DNA of 14,977 nt from Candidatus Bathyarchaeota archaeon. Its GTDB lineage: Archaea > Thermoproteota > Bathyarchaeia > 40CM-2-53-6. Shown here piece after piece: positions 7,676 through 14,182 of this stretch. The notes beneath the pieces were generated by a model. It was given only the letters and a program-made list of their open reading frames with translations. It had not been told where the DNA came from and did not search any database. The position numbers and the translations under genes are program-made. Position 1 is the first letter of the stretch; the number at the start of each line of letters is the position of its first letter. The stretch lies in NCBI GenBank assembly GCA_005884605.1, contig VBBE01000149.1:1-14977 (forward strand), in the 5' to 3' direction.

Positions 7676-7750
7676 GAAGACGATTGGTCATCGCTAGCCA
7701 AGTCTTAATGGCACTGAGAACTCGTCGGCAGAGCGAACGCGAAAGTGACA

Positions 7751-8458
7751 ATGGAGCCAATCAAGCCCCCAATGCCCGTACACGTTCGAGACATTCAGAA
7801 TTTCGCCCGGTTGGCATTGGGCCTGACCGAAGGATCCCAAATGATTTGGAGCTTCAGACACGAATCCAGCGACATCCTAGCATTCTTCACCGCGTACATG
7901 TACTGGGATGGAGATATTCCGATATTGGCTTACACTGAAGCGGACTTTGACAGAACCAAACCCTTCCTTGCATACAAGAGCGATTCTCCTAAAGGAGAGG
8001 AATGGCAATTTTGCGACGAAGCCGACGATACTCGGTTCAAGTATGCTTCCGTCATCGACGTGAAGAGTTTGCCAGACCCCTTTGTAAAGAGTATCGAAGG
8101 CGACTTTCCAGATGCCCCCGACCCCGTTTTGACTGAGCTCCAAGACACAAAGTCCCTGGCCAGGGTTCTACTCACGCTTTCATTGCGAGACGGGAACGTC
8201 TTTCCTCTGTGGCACTTCCGGAGAGGAGAAAAACACATACTGGGCAACTGTATACCTTTCGAACATTATTATGACTCCGACGCCCTTCCAGTCTTCTTCT
8301 ACACCTCGTCCGTGACTCCGCCACCAGGACCGTTTCTTAAGTATCTGGCAGCAAAGCCACACGGAGAAAGGTTGGAGTTCACGAACGCTGCCACAGATGC
8401 AAAATATTTCTACACAAAGGTCATTGACGTCATCGACTTTCCACTCTTTCCAAAATAA
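7751..8458 (+). CDS. Unrecognised protein made of two related ~100-residue repeats
   Basis: A 235-residue soluble protein that I cannot assign to a named family. It has an internal duplication: residues 71-87 (PFLAYKSDSPKGEEWQF) align without gaps to 194-210 (PFLKYLAAKPHGERLEF), and both are followed after 13 residues by VIDV (101-104 and 224-227). Upstream, ARLALGL / ARVLLTL, WSFRHE / WHFRRG and YWDGDIPILAYT / YYDSDALPVFFYT also pair up. Each half looks like alpha plus several beta strands, rich in Tyr, Phe and Trp. There is no signal peptide, membrane segment or metal motif. ATG 7751 was chosen; GTG 7745 is in frame two codons earlier. It stands alone between cofE and inositol-phosphate synthase, 75 bases after cofE. 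Confidence 0.8.
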   Translation: MEPIKPPMPVHVRDIQNFARLALGLTEGSQMIWSFRHESSDILAFFTAYMYWDGDIPILAYTEADFDRTKPFLAYKSDSPKGEEWQFCDEADDTRFKYASVIDVKSLPDPFVKSIEGDFPDAPDPVLTELQDTKSLARVLLTLSLRDGNVFPLWHFRRGEKHILGNCIPFEHYYDSDALPVFFYTSSVTPPPGPFLKYLAAKPHGERLEFTNAATDAKYFYTKVIDVIDFPLFPK

Positions 8459-8516
8459 ACCAGGGCCAAAGACTTTTCAGCAGTAAACATTCTCTCCAGC
8501 ACTGCCGGTAATCGTC

Positions 8517-9581
8517 TTGCCCAGAGAAATTAGGGTCGCCATCGCGGGAGTTGGAAACTGCGCCTCGAGCCTTGTCCAAGGAACAGAATTCTACCGCACT
8601 GCCCAAAAGAAAATTGGATTGATGAACGAGAAAGTTGGACCTTTCAAGGTATCAGATATTCGGTTCGTCGCCGCTTTCGACATTGACGAGAGGAAGGTTG
8701 GGAAAGATCTGTCAGAAGCAGTCTACGCAGAACCGAACAACACGAGAAAAGTCGTTCAAGTGCGTCCCACGGGGGTCAAGGTCCAGATGGCCCAGCCTCT
8801 GGACGGAATATCGCGTATCGCCGGTGATAAGATACAGCCAAGCAATGCAAAATCCTCCAACATTTCCAAGGTTCTAGAGGACACTAGGACCGATGTGTTG
8901 GTTAACCTCACGCCAACAGGCGCCTCGAAGGCCAGTGAGATGTATGCCCAAGCGGCGCTGCTGGCTGGCAGCGGTTTCATCAATGCTACCCCCGCAAGGA
9001 TAGCTTCGAGCAAGGTGTGGCAAGCCAAGTACAAAAAGAAAAGGGCCCTCGTTGTGGGCGATGACATCATGGATCAGATCGGCTCAACAATCCTCCACAA
9101 GAATCTCCTATCCCTGCTAGTCGAGAGGGGCACCCAGATTGGAGAAACGTACCAACTCGACATCGGCGGAGGAACAGAGTCACAACTATCCCTTGACAAG
9201 AAACGGTACGAGATCAAGCGGGGTATAAAGACAGCGGCTGTCGCCGCTGCCGTACCGTACAAGTTCCCAATAGTCGCAGGGTCGTCCGATTTCGTAGACT
9301 TCATGGAGAACCGCCGGACAAGCTACTTTTGGATCAAAGGCGAATACTTCGCAGGAACAGACTTCACCCTTGACATGCGGATCTCGCTCGAAGACGGACC
9401 AGCATGTGCAGGCATTCTAACGGACGTCATACGGATGGTGAAGCTCGCGGCGGAAAGAGAACAGAGCGGAGCACTGAACGCAGTCTCATCCTACGGATTC
9501 AAAGCGCCGCCAAAACGAGTGCCTCTAGAAAACCTTAACCATGAACTAGGCTGGATGCCGAAGGGTCCAAGGCCGAATTGA
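8517..9581 (+). CDS. ino1: myo-Inositol-1-phosphate synthase, archaeal type
   Basis: Converts glucose-6-phosphate to L-myo-inositol-1-phosphate with bound NAD. The product is used for archaeal inositol phospholipids and for compatible solutes such as di-myo-inositol phosphate. The 354 residues fit the short archaeal/actinobacterial class. The Rossmann glycine motif is VAIAGVGNCASSL (residues 7-19). AAFDIDERKVG, VLVNLTPTG (127-135), the signature GDDIMDQIGSTILHK (181-195) and LDIGGGTESQLSLD follow in family order; TYFWIKGEYFAG-like and CAGILTDVIRM segments lie near the end. The start is TTG 8517 with no evident Shine-Dalgarno. Its stop overlaps the pyrF start (TTGA), so the two are co-transcribed. 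Confidence 0.95.
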   Translation: MPREIRVAIAGVGNCASSLVQGTEFYRTAQKKIGLMNEKVGPFKVSDIRFVAAFDIDERKVGKDLSEAVYAEPNNTRKVVQVRPTGVKVQMAQPLDGISRIAGDKIQPSNAKSSNISKVLEDTRTDVLVNLTPTGASKASEMYAQAALLAGSGFINATPARIASSKVWQAKYKKKRALVVGDDIMDQIGSTILHKNLLSLLVERGTQIGETYQLDIGGGTESQLSLDKKRYEIKRGIKTAAVAAAVPYKFPIVAGSSDFVDFMENRRTSYFWIKGEYFAGTDFTLDMRISLEDGPACAGILTDVIRMVKLAAEREQSGALNAVSSYGFKAPPKRVPLENLNHELGWMPKGPRPN

Positions 9582-10357
9582 GGCAGAACCGCAAGATACC
9601 GTTCAAAGAACGAATCCTCCAATCTTCGCGATCCAACAAGAGCCGAATAGTTCTCGCTATCGATGTCAACGATGGCGGACCCAGGGAACTGACTTACCAA
9701 GCAATCGACCTGCTCGAACAAACCCGCTTGTCAATATGTGCCGTAAAGTTCGGGCGCCAAACAATTCTGAGGATTGGCCCAGAGAGGACAACTCAACTGC
9801 TGAAGAAAATACATGGTCATGGGCTTACGACGATAATAGACGATAAGCTCAATGACATAGACGAGACAAACGCGGCGATCACCCGAGCTTATCTCAATCT
9901 CGGATTCGACGCCATGACAATAAACCCGTTCGCGGGATGGAAGGGCGGCCTCGAAACCACGTTCAAGCTGGCTCACGAACATGGCATGGGGCTCTTAGCG
10001 CTCGTTTACATGAGCCATCCAGGAGCCTCCGAGGGATACGGACAGAAGGTGTTGTGGGGCAGATACAAAAAGACCCGACCCCAGTTCGAAATCTTCGCCG
10101 AGAAAGCTGTCGAGTGGAAGGCCGATGGCGCAGTAGTAGGCGCAACCAGGCCTAACGTAGTTCGAAAAACCAAGGAGATCCTAGGCACGAGCGTGCCAAT
10201 CTTCTCACCGGGAGTTGGAACCCAAGGCGGAGAAATAGCCCGATCCCTGAAGGCAGGAACAGACTACTTCATAATCGGAAGATCAATCACAAAAGCAAAG
10301 AACCCCGGAAGGTCAGCAGCAGAATTAGCAAGAGCATCTGTCGTCCTAGACGATTAG
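9578..10357 (+). CDS. pyrF: Orotidine 5'-phosphate decarboxylase
   Basis: Last step of de novo UMP synthesis, decarboxylating OMP; a TIM-barrel enzyme. The 259 residues resemble the class with the DxKxxD signature: IIDDKLNDIDETN gives D88, K90 and D93. The first strand is VLAIDVND (D29), the substrate Lys lies in CAVKFG, and the phosphate-binding end is IFSPGVGTQGG (208-218) with IIGRSI (R235). MSHPGASEGYG lies in the mobile loop. The start is TTG at 9578, overlapping the inositol-phosphate synthase stop by four bases, which implies coupled translation. No start closer to the barrel is better placed. Residues 1-22 form a short basic extension. The stop overlaps that of the convergent ribbon-helix-helix gene. 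Confidence 0.95.
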   Translation: MRQNRKIPFKERILQSSRSNKSRIVLAIDVNDGGPRELTYQAIDLLEQTRLSICAVKFGRQTILRIGPERTTQLLKKIHGHGLTTIIDDKLNDIDETNAAITRAYLNLGFDAMTINPFAGWKGGLETTFKLAHEHGMGLLALVYMSHPGASEGYGQKVLWGRYKKTRPQFEIFAEKAVEWKADGAVVGATRPNVVRKTKEILGTSVPIFSPGVGTQGGEIARSLKAGTDYFIIGRSITKAKNPGRSAAELARASVVLDD

Positions 10358-10521
10358 GCTTGGCCCGGTTGCCATAACTCGCGCCGCAGGAGATCGCGAA
10401 CCGCCGCCCTAATGGCATCGCTTCTGCTATGATAGATTCCAGCCTTGACCAACTGGTCAACATCGTCGATGAGCTTCTCAGGAAGTTTAACGGTTACGAG
10501 CCTCAAAGCAACGCAAGGCAT
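10354..10521 (-). CDS. Ribbon-helix-helix (CopG/Arc-like) small regulator
   Basis: A 55-residue protein from ATG 10521. TTG 10506 would give 50 residues beginning MRLVTVKLPEKL, which matches family starts better. The sequence shows the RHH pattern: beta strand RLVTVKLPEKL, helix IDDVDQLVKAG, turn IYHSRSD, helix AIRAAVRDLLRRE, then a short WQPGQA tail. RHH proteins form dimers that insert a beta ribbon into the DNA major groove. On the minus strand CTTTATGG (10537-10530) lies about 28 bases before the TTG, in keeping with a leaderless TTG start. It converges on pyrF with overlapping stops and is divergent from rps25e, so it could act on itself or on that 85-base promoter region. The target is unknown. 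Confidence 0.85.
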   Translation of the reverse strand: MPCVALRLVTVKLPEKLIDDVDQLVKAGIYHSRSDAIRAAVRDLLRRELWQPGQA

Positions 10522-10567
10522 CGCTGAGCCATAAAGCGAATAAGGGTTTCCCCAGTTTTCGGTAACC

Positions 10568-10576
10568 TATTTATCC
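10568..10576 (+). promoter_or_regulatory. TATA box of rps25e
   Basis: CTATTTATC, centred about 35 bases before the ATG of rps25e, is a good archaeal TATA sequence with an AACC stretch just upstream as a possible BRE. The predicted transcript would have a leader of about ten bases. Confidence 0.5.
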
Positions 10577-10606
10577 AGCAAACCACGGGGGAAGTGCTGA
10601 CGAACC

Positions 10607-10936
10607 ATGGGCGGCGCCAAGAAGAAAAGTATGGCACAGATGGAAAGGACCCAGGATCAGACGGACAAGAAAGAAGAACCTGGTTCGAAGAAGGGAAAGG
10701 CAAAGACAGTTGTGGAGAAGAGACCAAGAGGACTGCAGAGCCCCGACATCTCCGACCCAAAGTTCCTTGCCGAGGTCCAGAGAATGGGAGCGATCACACC
10801 ATTCTCAATAGCATCGCAGTTCAACCTTAGACTCAGCGTGGCCAAAGATCTGCTGGAAGACCTCGAGAAGAAAAGGCTTGTACGGCTGGTCGGCGGGAAC
10901 GCGAGGATCAGAATCTACCAGCCAGCCGCCGCCTAA
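10607..10936 (+). CDS. rps25e: Ribosomal protein S25e
   Basis: Small-subunit protein found in eukaryotes and some archaea. The 109 residues open with MGGAKKKSMAQMER, typical of archaeal S25e, followed by a Lys-rich disordered tail (to about residue 42). A winged-helix domain follows (about 50-106): DPKFLAEVQRMGAITPFSIA, FNLRLSVAKDLLEDLEKK and RLVRLVGGNARIRIYQ. ATG 10607 is supported by the tail signature and the TATA box at 10568-10576. Its presence argues for an archaeon, and against Euryarchaeota in general, where S25e is mostly absent. The stop overlaps that of the convergent cyclophilin-like gene by two bases. Confidence 0.95.
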   Translation: MGGAKKKSMAQMERTQDQTDKKEEPGSKKGKAKTVVEKRPRGLQSPDISDPKFLAEVQRMGAITPFSIASQFNLRLSVAKDLLEDLEKKRLVRLVGGNARIRIYQPAAA

Positions 10937-11319
10937 ACCTTCTTTATCGTTATGACCGCACCCTCCTTCACCTGCTTGAACAGCTCGAGCCCGTAGGTTA
11001 TTCGTCCTAAGAGATTAACGGGACTGTAAGGCCTAGTTGGACCGTAGAAGACGCAAACGGCGTCACCCTGCGGCCAGTAACCTATTGATCCCACATCCAT
11101 ATTGCTGCGGGGCTTCTCGCCTGGAGCCTTCACTGTGACTTGGAAATAGATTTCTTCCCCGTATCTCACGGCCCTACCATTTACAGGAAGATTGCGCAAC
11201 AGAGCGTCAGATGTTCGAGGGGCGGCGAACCTGAAGAATTCTCCTTGAGCCTCGCCTAATCCTTCGATCGAAAAGGAGACTTTGGGTCGGGAAACCTCTG
11301 ATGCAGGTCCGTGTGACAA
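10933..11319 (-). CDS. Cyclophilin-like fold protein (TM1367 type)
   Basis: A 128-residue protein of the small cyclophilin-like beta-barrel family found in archaea and bacteria. Recognisable parts are GEFFRFAAPRTSDALLRNLP, YGEEIYFQVTV, the family hallmark VGSIGYWPQGDAVCVFYGPT, and VNLLGRITYGLELF. The barrel resembles peptidyl-prolyl isomerases but the family lacks a proven isomerase activity, so the role is unknown. The start is TTG 11319; the frame is open only to a stop at 11347-11349, with no better codon. A TTATATA at 11347-11353 lies 31 bases ahead and would give an almost leaderless transcript. Confidence 0.85.
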   Translation of the reverse strand: MSHGPASEVSRPKVSFSIEGLGEAQGEFFRFAAPRTSDALLRNLPVNGRAVRYGEEIYFQVTVKAPGEKPRSNMDVGSIGYWPQGDAVCVFYGPTRPYSPVNLLGRITYGLELFKQVKEGAVITIKKV

Positions 11320-11346
11320 GACCCTCAGCTCCGAGGGTGAACCAAG

Positions 11347-11353
11347 TTATATA
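11347..11353. promoter_or_regulatory. TATA box in the divergent cyclophilin-like / GTPase promoter region
   Basis: TTATATA is nearly palindromic. Its centre is 31 bases from the minus-strand TTG at 11319 and 41 bases from the plus-strand ATG at 11391. It is the only strong TATA sequence between the two genes, so one or both may use it. Confidence 0.5.
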
Positions 11354-11390
11354 GCTCGCTCAAGGCGGACCGCCGACAAAGCGAGTTCAC

Positions 11391-12704
11391 ATGAAACGAG
11401 TGGTCATAGTTGGGGCAGCGGGAAGGGATTTTCATAACTTCAACATGGTCTTTCGGAACTCGCCTGATCATGAAGTAGTCGCATTCACAGCAGCCCAGAT
11501 CCCGGGAATAGAAGGAAGGACCTACCCGCCAGAACTTGCTGGGCCGAGATACCCGAAAGGAATTCCCATATTCGCGGAGAAAGAGCTTCCTCGTCTGATC
11601 AAAGAACTGAGAGCCGACCTGGCGATACTGTCCTATAGTGACTTGTCCTATGGAGATGTGATGCACATTGGGTCCTCTGCACTGGCCGCAGGAGCGGACT
11701 TCCAGCTGCTCGGCCCGAGGAACACGATGCTTCGCTCAAGATTGCCAGTGGTCTCGGTTGGGGCGGTGCGGACCGGAGCTGGGAAGAGCACCGTCTCTAG
11801 AAAGATTTCTCTAACTCTTCGAGATGCTGGCAAGAAAGTCGTCGTAATTCGACACCCGATGCCCTACGGCGACCTCACAAGAGAAGGAGTTCAGAGATTC
11901 GCTTCGTTCGTAGACTTGGACAAGGCGGATTGCTCCATCGAAGAGAGGGAAGAGTACGAGCCGCACATTGAACACGGCTTTGTGGTCTACGCGGGCATAG
12001 ACTACGAACAGATTCTACGATCTGCAGAAAAGGAGGCAAACATAATACTCTGGGATGGAGGAAATAACGACATACCATTCATTCAACCAAACGTCCACTT
12101 CGCAGTCCTAGATCCGCTACGCGCTGGAGACGAGCTGACACATTATCCAAGTGAAGTCAACGTCAGGCTCGCCGATGTCGGAATCATCAACAAGGTCAAC
12201 GTTGCGGAACCGGAAAAAATACAGCTAGTGGAGTCAAATCTGAAGACATTGAACCCAACGGCTATAGTCATCAAGGCTGCGTCAGAAGTCACGGTAGACA
12301 AGCCTGAGCTAGTTAGGGGAAAGCGAGTCCTGATCATAGAAGACGGCCCGACCGTCACCCACGGCGATATGGCCTATGGAGTCGGGTACGTTGCTGCGAA
12401 ATCCTTCCACGCCAAAGAAATTGTGGACCCGCGCAAGTATGCCGTGGGAATCGTGAAGGACATTTTCAAGAAGTACACTCACGTTACCGAAGTTCTTCCT
12501 ACAATCGGGTACGGGAACAAGCAGATACGTGACTTGGAAGCGACCATAGCCAAAGTGGACTGCGACACCATTATGATAGCGACACCCGCGGATATCAGGC
12601 GGATAATCAAGTTCCCGAAGCCCACTGTTAGAGTAGGCTACGAATTGAAGGAACAAACCAAGCCAGGAATCAAGGACGTTCTGCACTCGAAAGGGATCAT
12701 CTAG
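11391..12704 (+). CDS. Cyclic 2,3-diphosphoglycerate synthetase-like P-loop GTPase (COG2403 type)
   Basis: A 437-residue protein with an N-terminal Rossmann-like domain (RVVIVGAAGRDFHNFNMVF, residues 3-21) and a P-loop domain. Walker A is GAVRTGAGKST (124-134, K132). A Walker-B-like strand ends ILWDGGNNDIPF (D222). IINKVN (265-270) sits where G-proteins have NKxD but has Asn last. Then come VEDGPTVTHGDM-like and GYVAAKSFHAKEIVDP segments. Family members are annotated as cyclic 2,3-diphosphoglycerate synthetase, which makes the cyclic anhydride used as a thermoprotectant or phosphagen in some methanogens. For most non-methanogen homologues that function is unproven. The ATG 11391 start is clear. 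Converges on the aminotransferase with 14 bases between stops. Confidence 0.82.
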   Translation: MKRVVIVGAAGRDFHNFNMVFRNSPDHEVVAFTAAQIPGIEGRTYPPELAGPRYPKGIPIFAEKELPRLIKELRADLAILSYSDLSYGDVMHIGSSALAAGADFQLLGPRNTMLRSRLPVVSVGAVRTGAGKSTVSRKISLTLRDAGKKVVVIRHPMPYGDLTREGVQRFASFVDLDKADCSIEEREEYEPHIEHGFVVYAGIDYEQILRSAEKEANIILWDGGNNDIPFIQPNVHFAVLDPLRAGDELTHYPSEVNVRLADVGIINKVNVAEPEKIQLVESNLKTLNPTAIVIKAASEVTVDKPELVRGKRVLIIEDGPTVTHGDMAYGVGYVAAKSFHAKEIVDPRKYAVGIVKDIFKKYTHVTEVLPTIGYGNKQIRDLEATIAKVDCDTIMIATPADIRRIIKFPKPTVRVGYELKEQTKPGIKDVLHSKGII

Positions 12705-12718
12705 AACTTAGCTAGTAT

Positions 12719-13840
12719 CTAGGCAATCGTCTTCCGCAGAGTTTCAGCCACATACTCTATCTCGGTCTCACCCAACCTTGGATGAACAGGGAGGGAAAAA
12801 ACCTGCCTCGACGCCTTCTCAGTCTCAGGCAATCTCCCCCTCCGAGCAATGTTCGAGTCCCGATAAAGCGGTGTAGAATGCACGGGGGAAGAATAGTAGA
12901 CCCCAGCTTCGATGTTCTTGTTCCACAGCTTGTCCACAATCTTGTTCCGTTTGGCAGCGTTCACGCCTCTCAAGCGAACCGTATACAAGTACCAGCTGTG
13001 TTTTCGGCCATTGGGCTCTTTAGGCAACAATAGTTTTCCCGTCATGTTCAGCTTCTCAGTGGTCAACTCAGCATTCTTCCGCCTCTTTTCAAGGAACGAG
13101 GGTAGTTTCCTCAGCTGCGCGTAACCGATCGCCGCTGCAATCTCAGTCATGTGATAATTATGACCTGGCCTAACGGTCCAGTATGGACGTTGTTCTCCGT
13201 GAGAACGGACCATTCTCAGGGCCTGAGCATACCCGTCATCATTTGTCGTAACCATCCCTCCTTCACCGGTTGTAATGTTCTTGCCGGCGTAGAAACTGAA
13301 ACAAGTCATGTCGGCGATCGAGCCAATTTTTTTCCCGTCGAGCTGGGCTCCGTGAGCCTGAGCCGCGTCTTCAATTACAACAATGTCTTTTCCATGGGCC
13401 AAATTAGCTACCCCGGAAACGTCAGAGGGAAGGCCGTAGAGATCGGTGGGAATGATGGCTTTCGTCTTACGTGACACACACTCCTCGACACTCTCAATCC
13501 TGAGACAATACGTGTCCTTATCGATGTCAGCGAAAACAGGGGTTGCACCAGTGAGTACGACGGCGTTGGCGGCGCCGACAAACGTGAAAGAGGGGAGAAT
13601 TACTTCGTCACCGGGGCCAACATCCGCAGCGAGTAGCGAGGCGTGTAATGCTGCTGTCCCGTTCACCACTGCGACAGCATGCTTTGCACCAACAAACTTG
13701 GCAAAACTCCTTTCAAACTCAAGAACACGAGGCCCCATCCCGCTCTTATCGGTCAGGATTCCGCTACGTAGGACTTCGACTGCTGCGTCGATCTCTTCCT
13801 TTCCAAGAAACGGTTGATTGATCCTGATCAGTTCTCGCAA
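12719..13840 (-). CDS. DegT/DnrJ/EryC1/StrS-family PLP aminotransferase
   Basis: Transfers an amino group, usually from glutamate, to a keto-sugar nucleotide for modified glycans or antibiotics. I start at TTG 13840 (MRELIRINQPFLGKEEI), giving 373 residues, the usual family length. ATG 14059 would add 73 residues unlike the family. Motifs (short numbering): NGTAALHASL (60-69) holding the PLP phosphate, PSFTFVGAANAV, IEDAAQAHGA (Asp158 to the pyridine N), FSFYAGKNITTGEGGM with internal-aldimine Lys187 and GEGG, and RPGHNYHMTEIAAAIG. The C-terminal small domain ends with LPVHPRLGETEIEYVAETLR. There are no other sugar genes in the window, so the substrate cannot be predicted. A CTTTTAGG (13891-13884) upstream may be its TATA element. 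Confidence 0.93.
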   Translation of the reverse strand: MRELIRINQPFLGKEEIDAAVEVLRSGILTDKSGMGPRVLEFERSFAKFVGAKHAVAVVNGTAALHASLLAADVGPGDEVILPSFTFVGAANAVVLTGATPVFADIDKDTYCLRIESVEECVSRKTKAIIPTDLYGLPSDVSGVANLAHGKDIVVIEDAAQAHGAQLDGKKIGSIADMTCFSFYAGKNITTGEGGMVTTNDDGYAQALRMVRSHGEQRPYWTVRPGHNYHMTEIAAAIGYAQLRKLPSFLEKRRKNAELTTEKLNMTGKLLLPKEPNGRKHSWYLYTVRLRGVNAAKRNKIVDKLWNKNIEAGVYYSSPVHSTPLYRDSNIARRGRLPETEKASRQVFSLPVHPRLGETEIEYVAETLRKTIA

Positions 13841-14182
13841 TTGTTCAGCTTGTCCCCGGTTTTCAGTAATCTCCGCTCTGGTGCCTAAAAGAGTTGGCCC
13901 AAAACAGATCTCATAGCAAGTTATTCTCAAGCTCAAATTGCAAATTACAAGAACAATCTCAATCGAACCGATGGAATCGCGAACGTGCTTCGGTTTGATC
14001 TCACCCGTAGATTTTGTGCGGTCGAAAGGCGCAAATCGTCGAAAATGAGCTAATAACAAGGAATTAGCGCCACATAACCCGCCTAGGGCATGTTTGCTTC
14101 CGGTTTCGGAGCCCTAGCGCTTGATAAATTTTATATTGCACGCGAATTCTCTCGCCCGTCGAGACTTGGGGATAAGAAAAAA
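13841..14182. promoter_or_regulatory. Divergent intergenic region between the aminotransferase and thermosome genes
   Basis: These 342 bases hold no convincing gene. The open frame that extends the aminotransferase to 14059 codes for nothing family-like. Seen here: a weak hairpin (CGAACCGA 13964-13971 with TCGGTTTG 13990-13997), a 7-base inverted repeat (CTAGGGC 14083-14089, GCCCTAG 14111-14117), and the thermosome TATA box at 14128-14136. No tRNA or other RNA gene was recognised. Confidence 0.5.
14126..14138 (+). promoter_or_regulatory. TATA box of the thermosome gene
   Basis: AAATTTTATATTG contains an excellent TTTATAT archaeal TATA core, with a purine-rich GATAAA just upstream as a possible BRE. 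Its centre lies about 50 bases before TTG 14183, giving a leader of about 24 bases. It is the strongest promoter-like sequence in the window, as expected for an abundant chaperonin. Confidence 0.65.

Noticed and set aside
7684..7938. 84-residue plus-strand frame after cofE
   Set aside because: Overlaps the start of the two-repeat protein in another frame; Arg-rich shadow sequence with no motif.
13151..13817. Plus-strand frames of 107 and 123 residues
   Set aside because: Antisense shadows of the PLP-binding core of the aminotransferase.
13964..13997. Imperfect hairpin CGAACCGA / TCGGTTTG as an RNA element or terminator
   Set aside because: Eight pairs including one G-T, 18-base loop, no U-tract, not next to a gene end; easily a chance match.
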